Notes under the pieces: model-generated
Database searches by the model: none
What the model saw: the letters and a program-made list of their open reading frames with translations, nothing else
Told to the model about the DNA's origin: nothing
Assembly: GCA_023409755.1 (NCBI GenBank)
Contig: JAEYRA010000052.1
Location: 1-30,181, forward strand
Length of the DNA stretch: 30,181 nucleotides
Source of the DNA: Bacillota bacterium
Lineage (GTDB): Bacteria; Bacillota; Clostridia; Christensenellales; UMGS416
Direction: 5' to 3'
Program-made: the position numbers and the translations under genes
Part shown: in pieces, positions 1-6,646 of the stretch
Layout: every line of letters begins with the position of its first letter
Position numbering within the stretch: position 1 is the stretch's first letter

Positions 1-30
1 CGGAAACTCGAGGGCGTCATCCTGAACTGA
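1..30 (+). CDS. possible 3' end of an upstream gene
   Basis: The first frame of the window reads ten codons (R-K-L-E-G-V-I-L-N) and then TGA at 28-30. This could be the tail of a gene that begins outside the window. Nine residues are far too few to identify a family. The sequence after the stop holds no gene and leads into the structured repeat, which fits a gene boundary here. Confidence 0.3.
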   Translation, partial: RKLEGVILN

Positions 31-100
31 GCGGATGGAAGGGGGGGCGTGAGGTCACCTCCGACCCAGGTCTCCAAAAATGGCACAGGATCAAAGACAA

Positions 101-243
101 GAACCGACCGCCGATTCGTTGGGCGGGAGGAAAGTGATCGTCAGCGTAAAAAATAACAGCAAAACTCCGCCCGCGGGCGAAACGTCTCTCATGAACTTCG
201 CATGATTGCCAATGTCCATCATCGTCCGGCGACCAGTGCGGCG
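101..243. repeat. structured intergenic repeat, copy A
   Basis: This stretch shares three conserved blocks, in the same order and spacing, with 18805-18945. The blocks begin with GAACCGAC-GCCGATTC, then AGCAAAAC-CGCCCGC-GGCGAAACG, and end with CGGCGAC-GTGCGGCG. Between the blocks the sequence diverges. Each conserved block carries a small inverted repeat; in this copy CGCCCGCGGGCG is a perfect palindrome. No frame is convincingly coding. It is a dispersed non-coding repeat, and two copies lie in this window. Confidence 0.75.
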
Positions 244-249
244 GATTTG

Positions 250-500
250 ACACGCCGGGCTGGTCGTGTGCTCCGCACGCCTGGTCGTGCCGTTCCGGCA
301 CTGCTCGGCCCTGCAACCCGACTGCTCGCCCATGCATCCCGGAAGGCATTGCGTAGCAATGCCTTCGCGCCCGGGTTGGTCGCACACTTCGTGTGCTGTT
401 CGCCTATGCATCCTGGGCTGGTCGTGGCCTTCGGCCGCCTGGTCGTGCCGTACCGGCACTGCTCGGCCATGTATCCTGACTGCTCGCCTATGCAACCTAG
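250..500. repeat. array of mini-hairpins with an internal 79-bp duplication
   Basis: The units 258-336 and 416-494 are imperfect copies of one 79-bp module. Each contains the connector CTGGTCGTG twice, each time followed by a tiny three-base-loop hairpin, then ACTGCTCGGCC and GACTGCTCGCC. The hairpin stems differ between positions (GTGC/GCAC, GCCG/CGGC, GGCC/GGCC, CACAC/GTGTG) while staying self-complementary and keeping loops such as TTC, TAC or TCC. A longer hairpin, GAAGGCATTGC with its complement, lies at about 341-366 between the modules. Several frames stay open across the array, but they encode only repetitive Arg/Cys/His-rich strings and are not believed to be genes. Confidence 0.75.
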
Positions 501-611
501 ATGGTGCGTAAGGCGCGGACGGCGATTGAATGAAGTTTGAACAAGTGCTCCGAATCGCGGACGACGCCGCAGCGGCATCCGCGAAGCCGAAGGCAGGATT
601 TTACCGCCGTT

Positions 612-622
612 TGTGGTATACT
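612..622 (+). promoter_or_regulatory. extended -10 promoter of the ThuA operon
   Basis: TGTGGTATACT is an extended -10 element (TG-n-TATACT). It lies 35 bases before the ATG at 657, and no good -35 box is seen at 17 bases. The same 11-base motif recurs with one or two changes at 23000 and 26812. Confidence 0.6.
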
Positions 623-656
623 TTGGGGAGAACGTCACAATTTGGGAGGAAATCCG

Positions 657-1391
657 ATGAAGGTTACAGTCTGGAATGAATTCCGCCATGAGAAAACCGA
701 CGAGGCCGTCGTAAAGGTCTACCCCAACGGCATCCATGCGGTGATTGCCGACTTTCTGCGGGCCGATGGGCTGGAAGTACGCACCGCCACGCTCGATGAG
801 CCGGAGCATGGCCTGACCGACGAAGTGCTGGCCGACACCGACGTTCTGGTGTGGTGGGGCCACATGGCCCATGGCGAGGTCAGTGACGCCGTGGTGCAGA
901 AGGTCTTCGACCGTATCACCCGCGACGGCATGGGCCTTGTGATGCTGCACTCCGGTCACGCGTCCAAGATCTTCCAGAAGGTCTGCGGCACGCCGTCGAA
1001 CCTGCTTTCCTGGCGGGAAAGCGGCGACCTTGAGCGGGTGTGGACGGTGAACCCGGCACACCCCATCGCGGCGGGGCTGGGCAACTACTTTGACATCCCC
1101 CACACCGAGACCTACGCCGAATACTTCAACATTCCCCAGCCCGATGAGCTCATCTTCCTCAGCTGGTATTCGGGCGGCGAGGTGTTCCGCAGCGGCTTCA
1201 CGCTGACCCGCGGCATGGGCAAGGTGTTCTACTTCAGCCCCGGGCACGAGACGATGCCCATCTACCATCAGGCCGAGGTGCAGCAGGTCATCCGCAACGG
1301 CGTGCGCTATGTCTGCCGGCCCCAGGCCCAGGCAAAGATTACCTACCGTGACAACCAGGATCGCGACGGTGTGCCCTACAAGGGGGAATAG
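657..1391 (+). CDS. ThuA-like (trehalose utilization family) protein
   Basis: This 244-residue protein matches the ThuA-like domain across its length, a class I glutamine-amidotransferase-like fold named after a trehalose/disaccharide utilization protein of rhizobia. Visible family features are the start MKVTVWNEFRHEK, the WWGHMAHGEV segment after the second strand, the MLHSGH segment near residue 104, and the FSPGHE segment near residue 200. The ATG at 657 is preceded by GGGAGG at a good distance, so the longer open frame upstream is not used. It is the first gene of a tight operon, with the flavin-binding protein starting 3 bases after its stop. The true substrate is unknown. ThuA domains occur in many sugar-catabolic settings, and no sugar enzyme is nearby here. 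Confidence 0.85.
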   Translation: MKVTVWNEFRHEKTDEAVVKVYPNGIHAVIADFLRADGLEVRTATLDEPEHGLTDEVLADTDVLVWWGHMAHGEVSDAVVQKVFDRITRDGMGLVMLHSGHASKIFQKVCGTPSNLLSWRESGDLERVWTVNPAHPIAAGLGNYFDIPHTETYAEYFNIPQPDELIFLSWYSGGEVFRSGFTLTRGMGKVFYFSPGHETMPIYHQAEVQQVIRNGVRYVCRPQAQAKITYRDNQDRDGVPYKGE

Positions 1392-1393
1392 GA

Positions 1394-1906
1394 ATGACAA
1401 CGGATCGTCAGCTTTGGGAGCAGGCGCTGCTGACCTTTGACCGCAACCTGCACACGCCGGGCATGTTCCTCACAGCGCAGGCCAATGGTAAGGCGAACAC
1501 CATGACCATGGGGTGGGGAAGCCTTGGCTATTATTGGAACAAACGGGTCGTCACCGCGCCGGTGCGGTTGACCCGCTACACCCGCGAACTCATTGAAGAG
1601 AGTGGCTGCTTCACCATCAGCATCCCCAAGCCGGGGGAGCTGGTGAAGGAACTGGGCGTGTGCGGCACCCGCAGCGGACGGGACATCGATAAGTTTGCCA
1701 CCTGTCGCTTCACCCCCGTGCCGGGCCGTACGGTGGATGTGCCGGTCATCGGCCAAGCCTGGCTGCACTTGGAGTGTAAGGTGCTCTTCAAGCACGACAT
1801 GACCAAGATGAACCTCGATGCTGAGGTCAACGACAAGTACTATGCCGATCTCAACCACCACACCCTATACATGGCGGAGGTAAGCGATTTTTATGTCTTC
1901 GAATAA
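1394..1906 (+). CDS. flavin reductase-like (FMN-binding) protein
   Basis: This 170-residue protein resembles the flavin reductase-like / DIM6-NTAB FMN-binding split-barrel family. The N-terminal strands carry MTMGWGSLGYYWNK, followed by VRLTRYTRELIEES, FTISIP and a KELGVCGTRSGRDIDKF stretch, which is the usual order of family landmarks. Members bind FMN and either reduce free flavin with NAD(P)H or act as small flavoproteins. The ATG follows the ThuA stop by two bases with AGGGGG just upstream, so translation is probably coupled. Its last 14 bases overlap the next gene. Which reaction it catalyses cannot be told from sequence. Confidence 0.85.
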   Translation: MTTDRQLWEQALLTFDRNLHTPGMFLTAQANGKANTMTMGWGSLGYYWNKRVVTAPVRLTRYTRELIEESGCFTISIPKPGELVKELGVCGTRSGRDIDKFATCRFTPVPGRTVDVPVIGQAWLHLECKVLFKHDMTKMNLDAEVNDKYYADLNHHTLYMAEVSDFYVFE

Positions 1907-2450
1907 TGCCCTGCCCGTGACGATTGTCCCCATGGACGACGCCAACCGGGCGTTGTTCAACTCATTTCCATCCCAGTTTGAAGTGACTGGGAAGGTGTGG
2001 GCCAGTAATGAGGAGGGCTTTTTCCTCTTCGAGGTGGAGCCTGCCCAGAAGCCCTATACCGTCAAGACCTACCCCGACGCCCCTTGGCAGAAGCGGGACG
2101 CCCAGGCGGTGTTCTTCGCCATGGATGGCAAGGAGTGCGTGGGTCAGATTCACATTGCCATGCATTGGAATGGACTTGCTCGGGTGGAGGACATCCGCGT
2201 GCGGGAGGGCTGCCGTCGCCGGGGAGTGGGCCGGGCGCTGATGGATGCTGCCGTGGCCTGGGCCAAGGAGCGGGGGGTGCCAGCCGTGTGCCTGGAGGCA
2301 CAGGACAACAACGTGGTCGCCTGCCGGTTCTACGCCGAGTGCGGCTTCTTTCTGGCTGGCATTGACCAGGCCGTCTACCTGGCCACGCCCAACAAGGGCG
2401 AAACCGCCCTCTATTGGTACCATTTCCTGGTGCCGATGCCGTGGGATTGA
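1893..2450 (+). CDS. GNAT acetyltransferase resembling streptothricin acetyltransferase
   Basis: This is a 185-residue GNAT N-acetyltransferase. The acetyl-CoA loop is R-R-R-G-V-G at about 108-113, within VEDIRVREGCRRRGVGRALM. The second half carries CLEAQDNNVVACRFYAECGF, then a GID motif and a C-terminal ETALYWYHF. From memory, this layout (VED/IEH strand, LETQ-NN-PAC-YAKCGF, GID, ETAMYWYWF) is that of Sat/SatA streptothricin acetyltransferases, so resistance to streptothricin-type aminoglycoside-like drugs is possible but not shown. It overlaps the flavin reductase gene by 14 bases. Chromosomal Sat-like homologues are common in Bacillota and do not always confer resistance. Confidence 0.8.
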   Translation: MSSNNALPVTIVPMDDANRALFNSFPSQFEVTGKVWASNEEGFFLFEVEPAQKPYTVKTYPDAPWQKRDAQAVFFAMDGKECVGQIHIAMHWNGLARVEDIRVREGCRRRGVGRALMDAAVAWAKERGVPAVCLEAQDNNVVACRFYAECGFFLAGIDQAVYLATPNKGETALYWYHFLVPMPWD

Positions 2451-3043
2451 TCGCCGCAATCGGACGGTACCTCACGCAGGATGACCCGCCACAGATGGCC
2501 GATGTCATCTGCGTACCCGGCTGCCCCTATGAGGAGCCGATGGCGAGGGCCATCGCCCTGTGGAAGGACGGCGCTGCGCCGTTGCTGCTGCCCTCCGGCA
2601 ACCGGTGGATGCTGGACCGGGCGGATGGGCCCACCACCGAGTGGCAGCGCATGGCCGGGGCGGCGCTGGCCGCCGGCGTGCCGGCCCATGCTATCCTGCG
2701 GGAAGACCGCGCCACCCACACGCTGGATAACGCCCGCCTGTCCCAGAAGGTTCTGGCGGAGGCGGGCGTTCCCGTATGGACGGCGCTCGTCTGCTGCCGG
2801 GACTTCCATGCCCGCCGCTGCCGCAAAGCCTACGAGCGGTGTTTCCCCGGCGTGCGGGTGGTGGTGTGCACGGTGGCAGCCGGCGGGCTGGGTGCGGCTG
2901 ATTGGTTCCGGTCAGGGGCGGGCTGGCTGCTGGCAGTGCGGGAGCTCATCAAGTGCACCGGCCTCTTTTTCTGGCTCATTGGCCAGCTGCCCCCTGGGTG
3001 GCGGCGCGGAGCTCGCTGCAGGGAGCAGACACGCAAGGAATAA
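2414..3043 (+). CDS. YdcF/DUF218-like protein
   Basis: This is a DUF218 (YdcF/SanA/ElyC) family protein of up to 209 residues. The core begins with ADVICVPGC, matching the first strand of the family, and continues with LLLPSGNRW, an ILREDRATHTLDNAR segment typical of the substrate pocket (E-x3-T-x-T-x2-NA in the family), and VCCRDFHARRC near residue 130. YdcF-like proteins are suspected to act on nucleotide or envelope precursors, but function is poorly known. The start is unsure: TTG 2414, GTG 2441, TTG 2447 (overlapping the previous stop as TTGA) and ATG 2495 are possible. The segment IGRYLTQDDPP before the core matches E. coli YdcF, which favours one of the first three. The basic C-terminus has no assigned role. 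Confidence 0.75.
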   Translation: MVPFPGADAVGLIAAIGRYLTQDDPPQMADVICVPGCPYEEPMARAIALWKDGAAPLLLPSGNRWMLDRADGPTTEWQRMAGAALAAGVPAHAILREDRATHTLDNARLSQKVLAEAGVPVWTALVCCRDFHARRCRKAYERCFPGVRVVVCTVAAGGLGAADWFRSGAGWLLAVRELIKCTGLFFWLIGQLPPGWRRGARCREQTRKE

Positions 3044-3133
3044 CCGCCAAAGCGGTAGAACATGCCGGGAGCGGACACAGAATGGCAAGGATTTCCGCAA
3101 CTGTCAGCCATCCTGAGACGAGCGGAGCACCCG

Positions 3134-3168
3134 GGTGTATATACACCGGATTGCCGGTATGATATAAT
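3134..3168 (+). promoter_or_regulatory. promoter with palindromic operator candidate for the cell-shape operon
   Basis: TATGATATAAT at 3158-3168 is a near-consensus extended -10 element. Just upstream, GGTGTATATACACC (3134-3147) is a perfect 14-base palindrome that covers the expected -35 position. The arrangement suggests control by a dimeric regulator; TGTATATACA-type sites are typical of GntR-family repressors. The transcript would begin near 3175. Confidence 0.6.
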
Positions 3169-3206
3169 GACATTTATATATGACTCGATCCTACCGGGAG
3201 AAAACC

Positions 3207-3467
3207 GTGAAAAACGCAATGCGATCCGGATGGGTGCTGCTGCTGGTGTTGCTGGCTGGTGCGCTCATCGGCAATTTATTCTGGATACTTCTGCTGGCTG
3301 TGCTGCCCGGCGACATGAACGTGTCATTGCAGATTGGCTCCACGGCCAACCCCTGGGTGCTTGATCTGCATGTCATATCGTTGGCGTTGGGTGTCAAGCT
3401 CAACCTGAACCCCGGCAGCGCCGTGGGAATGCTGTTGGGTCTGTTCCTCTATTTTTGGAGGCGCTGA
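3207..3467 (+). CDS. DUF4321 small membrane protein
   Basis: This is an 86-residue protein with two hydrophobic helices (about residues 7-30 and 64-84) joined by a short strand-like segment, FDLHV-like LDLHVISLALGVKLNLN. That pattern matches DUF4321, which is often found beside maf in clostridia. I place the start at GTG 3207 because GGGAG lies six bases before it. The in-frame ATG at 3180 would sit about five bases from the predicted transcript start and has no ribosome binding site. The maf ATG begins just after its stop, so the two are co-translated. Function is unknown; the context suggests a link to envelope growth. Confidence 0.8.
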   Translation: MKNAMRSGWVLLLVLLAGALIGNLFWILLLAVLPGDMNVSLQIGSTANPWVLDLHVISLALGVKLNLNPGSAVGMLLGLFLYFWRR

Positions 3468-3468
3468 C

Positions 3469-4071
3469 ATGCGTCAAGTAATTTTGGCGTCAGCCAGCCC
3501 CCGCCGCAGCCAGCTGCTGGGGCAGATGGGGCTGACCTTCCGGGTGGTACCGGCCGATGCGGATGAGACGCTGCCGGAAGGGATGTCTCCCGCGCAGGCC
3601 GTTACCCTGTTGGCCCAGCGTAAGGCGGAGCTTGTGGCCGCCGGGCACCCCGACGCGCTCGTCATCGCCGCCGATACCGTGGTGGCAGTGGAGGGGTGCA
3701 TCCTGGGTAAGCCTGCTGGCAGGGAGGAAGCCGCGGCCATGCTGCGGCGGCTAAGCGACCGGCAGCACGAGGTGCTGACAGGCTTGTGTGTGGCGGCGGA
3801 TGGCCGTCTCCACACGGCGACGGAGCGCACGGTGGTTCGCTTTGACCCCTGGAGTGAGGCGGACATCGCTGGTTATGTGGCCAGCGGGGACCCGATGGAC
3901 AAGGCCGGGGGGTATGGTATTCAGGGGGGGGCGGGCATGTTTGTGTCCGCAATTGAGGGTTGTTACTACAACGTGATGGGATTGCCGCTCTCAGCATTGC
4001 GGCGGTTGCTCATCAGCGTATTAGGGGAGAATGAATTCAGGCGACTGGCGGCATGGCCCGACGGGACCTGA
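3469..4071 (+). CDS. maf: Maf-family nucleotide pyrophosphatase
   Basis: This 200-residue protein belongs to the Maf family of house-cleaning nucleoside triphosphate pyrophosphatases, which also affect septum formation in Bacillus. Family motifs are LASASPRR at 6-13, IAADTVV near 66-72 with the catalytic aspartate, LGKPAGREEA near 79-88, and DKAGGYGIQG near 143-152. The Asp-Thr-Val-Val form and the GYGIQG segment fit the dTTP/UTP-specific subgroup (YhdE-like), though the subgroup call is from memory. It starts one base after the DUF4321 stop and ends 15 bases before mreB. Placement in front of mreBCD is the classical Bacillota arrangement. Confidence 0.93.
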   Translation: MRQVILASASPRRSQLLGQMGLTFRVVPADADETLPEGMSPAQAVTLLAQRKAELVAAGHPDALVIAADTVVAVEGCILGKPAGREEAAAMLRRLSDRQHEVLTGLCVAADGRLHTATERTVVRFDPWSEADIAGYVASGDPMDKAGGYGIQGGAGMFVSAIEGCYYNVMGLPLSALRRLLISVLGENEFRRLAAWPDGT

Positions 4072-4086
4072 GGGAGAGGTGCAGCT

Positions 4087-5097
4087 ATGGCGTTCCTAAC
4101 CTTGAGCAGAGATGTGGGGGTAGACCTGGGCACGGCAAATGTGCTGGTCTTTGTGCATGGGCGTGGTATTGTCCTGCGGGAGCCTTCCGTGGTGGCCGTC
4201 AACGCCAACACCAAGTCGATTCTCTCGGTGGGGGAAGAAGCCCGTCAGATGATTGGGCGCACCCCGGGCGAGATCATTGCCGTCCAGCCATTGCGGGACG
4301 GTGTCATCGCCGACTATGAGATGACCGAGGCGATGCTGGCTTACTTCATCCGTAAGGCGTTGCAGCGGCGCAGCATCATTGGCTTTGCGCCACGGGCTGT
4401 GGTTTGCGTGCCCTTTGAGGTGACCGATGTGGAGCGCCGTGCCGTGCAGGACGCCACTCGTCGTGCGGGCGTTCGCTCCACCCTCATTGCGGAGGAGCCG
4501 ATGGCCGCTGCCATTGGTGCGGGTCTGCCAGTGGGGGAGGCCAGCGGCAGCATGATCGTGGACATTGGCGGGGGCACCACCGAGGCGGCGGTCATTTCCC
4601 TGGGCGGCATCGTCGTGGCGCGTTCCATCCGCCTGGGCGGCATGAAGATGGACGATTCCATCGTCGCCTACATCAAGCGTGAGCACAACGTGCTCATCGG
4701 CGACCGTTCAGCGGAGGATCTGAAGATTGAGCTGGGGACGGCGGTGGAGCCGAAGATCAACAAGATCATGGCGGTCAAGGGCCGGAACCTGACCAATGGC
4801 CTGCCCGTCACCATCGACGTGACGACCTACGAGATTCGAGAGGCCCTGCGCGAGTCGGTGCAGAGCATCGTTGATATGATCAAAGGGACGCTGGAGAACA
4901 CTCCGCCGGAGCTTGCCAGCGACATCATGGAACGGGGTATTGTGCTCTCCGGCGGTGGGGCGATGCTCCATGGGCTCGATATGCTCGTCTACCGGGAAAC
5001 CGGCATCCCCACGCTGGTGGCCGAAAACCCACTGGACTGTGTTGCACTGGGTGCCGGCCGCATGCTGGAGCACTTGGGCGACATTCTGCAAGGCTGA
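4087..5097 (+). CDS. mreB: rod shape-determining protein MreB
   Basis: This is a 336-residue bacterial actin that forms membrane-bound filaments and orients lateral cell-wall synthesis. The actin-fold ATP-binding motifs are complete: phosphate-1 DLGTAN at 13-18, phosphate-2 DIGGGTTEAAV from 159, and the adenosine motif SGGGAMLHG from 288. The hydrophobic N-terminus MAFLTL probably contributes to membrane binding. Length is usual for the family. GGGAGAGGTG lies at a good distance before the ATG. It is followed within 21 bases by mreC. The elongasome genes around it leave no serious alternative such as the paralogue Mbl, although Mbl-type function cannot be excluded. Confidence 0.97.
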   Translation: MAFLTLSRDVGVDLGTANVLVFVHGRGIVLREPSVVAVNANTKSILSVGEEARQMIGRTPGEIIAVQPLRDGVIADYEMTEAMLAYFIRKALQRRSIIGFAPRAVVCVPFEVTDVERRAVQDATRRAGVRSTLIAEEPMAAAIGAGLPVGEASGSMIVDIGGGTTEAAVISLGGIVVARSIRLGGMKMDDSIVAYIKREHNVLIGDRSAEDLKIELGTAVEPKINKIMAVKGRNLTNGLPVTIDVTTYEIREALRESVQSIVDMIKGTLENTPPELASDIMERGIVLSGGGAMLHGLDMLVYRETGIPTLVAENPLDCVALGAGRMLEHLGDILQG

Positions 5098-5118
5098 AAC
5101 TGACAAGGGAGGACGGGA

Positions 5119-6099
5119 ATGCCAAGGATACGGGTACGGCCCTGGATGGTGCTGCTTCTCATACTGGTATTTTTGCTGGCGGCGCTGTTCGGCACGTTCT
5201 TTATTCTGGAGTCCGACCGTGACACTTCGCTGGCCGAGAAGGCCGCAGGGTCTGCAGTCGCCCCCGCCATATCTGCCGCCCACACCGTGACGGGGAGCGT
5301 CAAAGGCTTTTTTCAGCGGCTCTTTGGGCTGAGCGAGATGGACAAGGAGTACGAACAGCTCAAGAACCGCGTGCAGCTGTTGGAGCTGGAAAATCAGTTT
5401 ATGCAGGAGCTGCAGAAGGAGAACGAACGCCTGACCAAGCTTCTGGGCTTTGAGGAGAAGTACCCCGAATACGAGTGTCTGCCGGCCAGTGTCATTGGCA
5501 GCAAGGCTGACAATTGGTTTGTCAATTTTGTGCTGGATAAGGGGAGCAAGGACGGCATTGAAGTGGGGATGACCGTCGTCAACGAGAACGCATTGGTGGG
5601 TCGTGTCACCGAGGTTGGTTATAACTTCTGCAAGGTCATGGCCATCATCGACCGCAACTGTGCCGTCAGCGCCATTGTGGAGCGCTCCCGTGACAACTGC
5701 ATTGTCAAGGGTTCCGCCGACCCGGAGAGCGGCTCGGCAACGTGCGGCGTTTACCGTTTGCCCTTCGACGCTGACGTCGTGCCCGGCGACACGGTGCTCA
5801 CAACCAACTTGGGTGGCTACTACCCCAAGGGCATTCTCATCGGCACCATCACCGAGGTCAGCCGTGACAAAAACACCGAGGACTATGCCGTGCTGGAGCC
5901 GGCGGTGGATTTCTCCACCCTCGAGGACGTACTCATCATCCGCGGTGGGCAGGATGTGGCAAGCGAGGACGACATTGCCAAGGCTGAACAAAATGGCGAT
6001 GTTGACACTGCGGAGCCCGATGTTTCCCCCTCGCCTACAGCAACCGACAGCACCAAGGCATCTCCCTCGCCCACGGCGAGCGATGAAGGGGAGGGCTAA
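5119..6099 (+). CDS. mreC: rod shape-determining protein MreC
   Basis: This is a 326-residue single-pass membrane protein. A transmembrane helix lies at 9-29, a coiled coil at about 71-110 (heptad pattern in KEYEQLKNRVQLLELEN), and the extracytoplasmic double beta-barrel domain follows from about 118 to 275, with NWFVNFVLDKGSKDGI and the ALVGRV turn. MreC activates PBP2 and scaffolds the elongasome. After residue 285 there is an acidic then Pro/Ser/Thr-rich tail containing two SPSPTA repeats, which is an addition to the core family and likely unstructured. The ATG follows GGGAGGACGGGA. The stop lies two bases before the mreD start. Confidence 0.95.
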   Translation: MPRIRVRPWMVLLLILVFLLAALFGTFFILESDRDTSLAEKAAGSAVAPAISAAHTVTGSVKGFFQRLFGLSEMDKEYEQLKNRVQLLELENQFMQELQKENERLTKLLGFEEKYPEYECLPASVIGSKADNWFVNFVLDKGSKDGIEVGMTVVNENALVGRVTEVGYNFCKVMAIIDRNCAVSAIVERSRDNCIVKGSADPESGSATCGVYRLPFDADVVPGDTVLTTNLGGYYPKGILIGTITEVSRDKNTEDYAVLEPAVDFSTLEDVLIIRGGQDVASEDDIAKAEQNGDVDTAEPDVSPSPTATDSTKASPSPTASDEGEG

Positions 6100-6101
6100 G
6101 G

Positions 6102-6620
6102 ATGAGGCGCGGCATTCTCATTGGGGTGACACTCTTTGGTTGCCTGCTGGTGCAGGTGGCCGTTCTGCCTGCCCTGGGCGTCACCAACATCGCCCCCGAT
6201 CTCATCCTGGCGGTGCTCATTCCCTGTGCGATCTTGTGGAACGGCATCGGTACAGCCTTCTTTGGCGCGGCCATTGGCCTGCTGCTCGATATTCTGGTGG
6301 GCAAAGGCATCGGCCAGTACGCCCTGTTTTATCTTATTGTACCCTGGATCATCACCCAGTTCCGCAGCGGCTACTTCCACGAGAACCCGGTACTGCCAGC
6401 GCTGATGGCCGGCGTGGCCTGCCTTGCGCGGGAGATTCTGATTGCGCTCATGATTTATTTGGGGAGGATGGAGATTGCCATCACCGCGCAGCTTGCTCTG
6501 CGCTCACTGGTCAGCACGCTGCTGACCGCCGGCCTGACGGTGCCGTTTTATCTGGTGCTCTATGGCATCATGAACCGGCAGAGTCGGCGGGGGGATGGCG
6601 TGATGACCTTCGGCCGGTAG
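6102..6620 (+). CDS. mreD: rod shape-determining protein MreD
   Basis: This is a 172-residue integral membrane protein with five or six hydrophobic helices. The first is at about 4-24 (ILIGVTLFGCLLVQVAVLPA) and the last near 140-162. The segment APDLILAVLIPCAILWNG and the following FFGAAIGLLLDIL match the MreD family. MreD bridges MreC and the peptidoglycan synthases. Its ATG comes two bases after mreC, with the ribosome binding site GGGGAGGGCTAAGG inside the mreC end, so translation is coupled. Sequence conservation in this family is low; position between mreC and the PBP2 gene makes the call firm. Confidence 0.92.
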   Translation: MRRGILIGVTLFGCLLVQVAVLPALGVTNIAPDLILAVLIPCAILWNGIGTAFFGAAIGLLLDILVGKGIGQYALFYLIVPWIITQFRSGYFHENPVLPALMAGVACLAREILIALMIYLGRMEIAITAQLALRSLVSTLLTAGLTVPFYLVLYGIMNRQSRRGDGVMTFGR

Positions 6621-6646
6621 GCGCCGGCCGCGACGAGGAGACTGGA

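Noticed and set aside
202..540. Open frames on both strands across the hairpin array
   Set aside because: They translate the repeats into Cys/Arg/His-rich strings with no ribosome binding site, and the sequence variation preserves hairpins, not a frame.
219..1400. Long open frame on the minus strand opposite the ThuA-like gene and the hairpin array
   Set aside because: The opposite strand encodes a clear ThuA protein with a ribosome binding site. The minus product is low-complexity, His/Val/Gly/Leu-rich and crosses non-coding repeats.
4708..5991. Minus-strand open frame opposite mreB and mreC
   Set aside because: It is the mirror of GC-rich codons in two certain genes and has no start signal.
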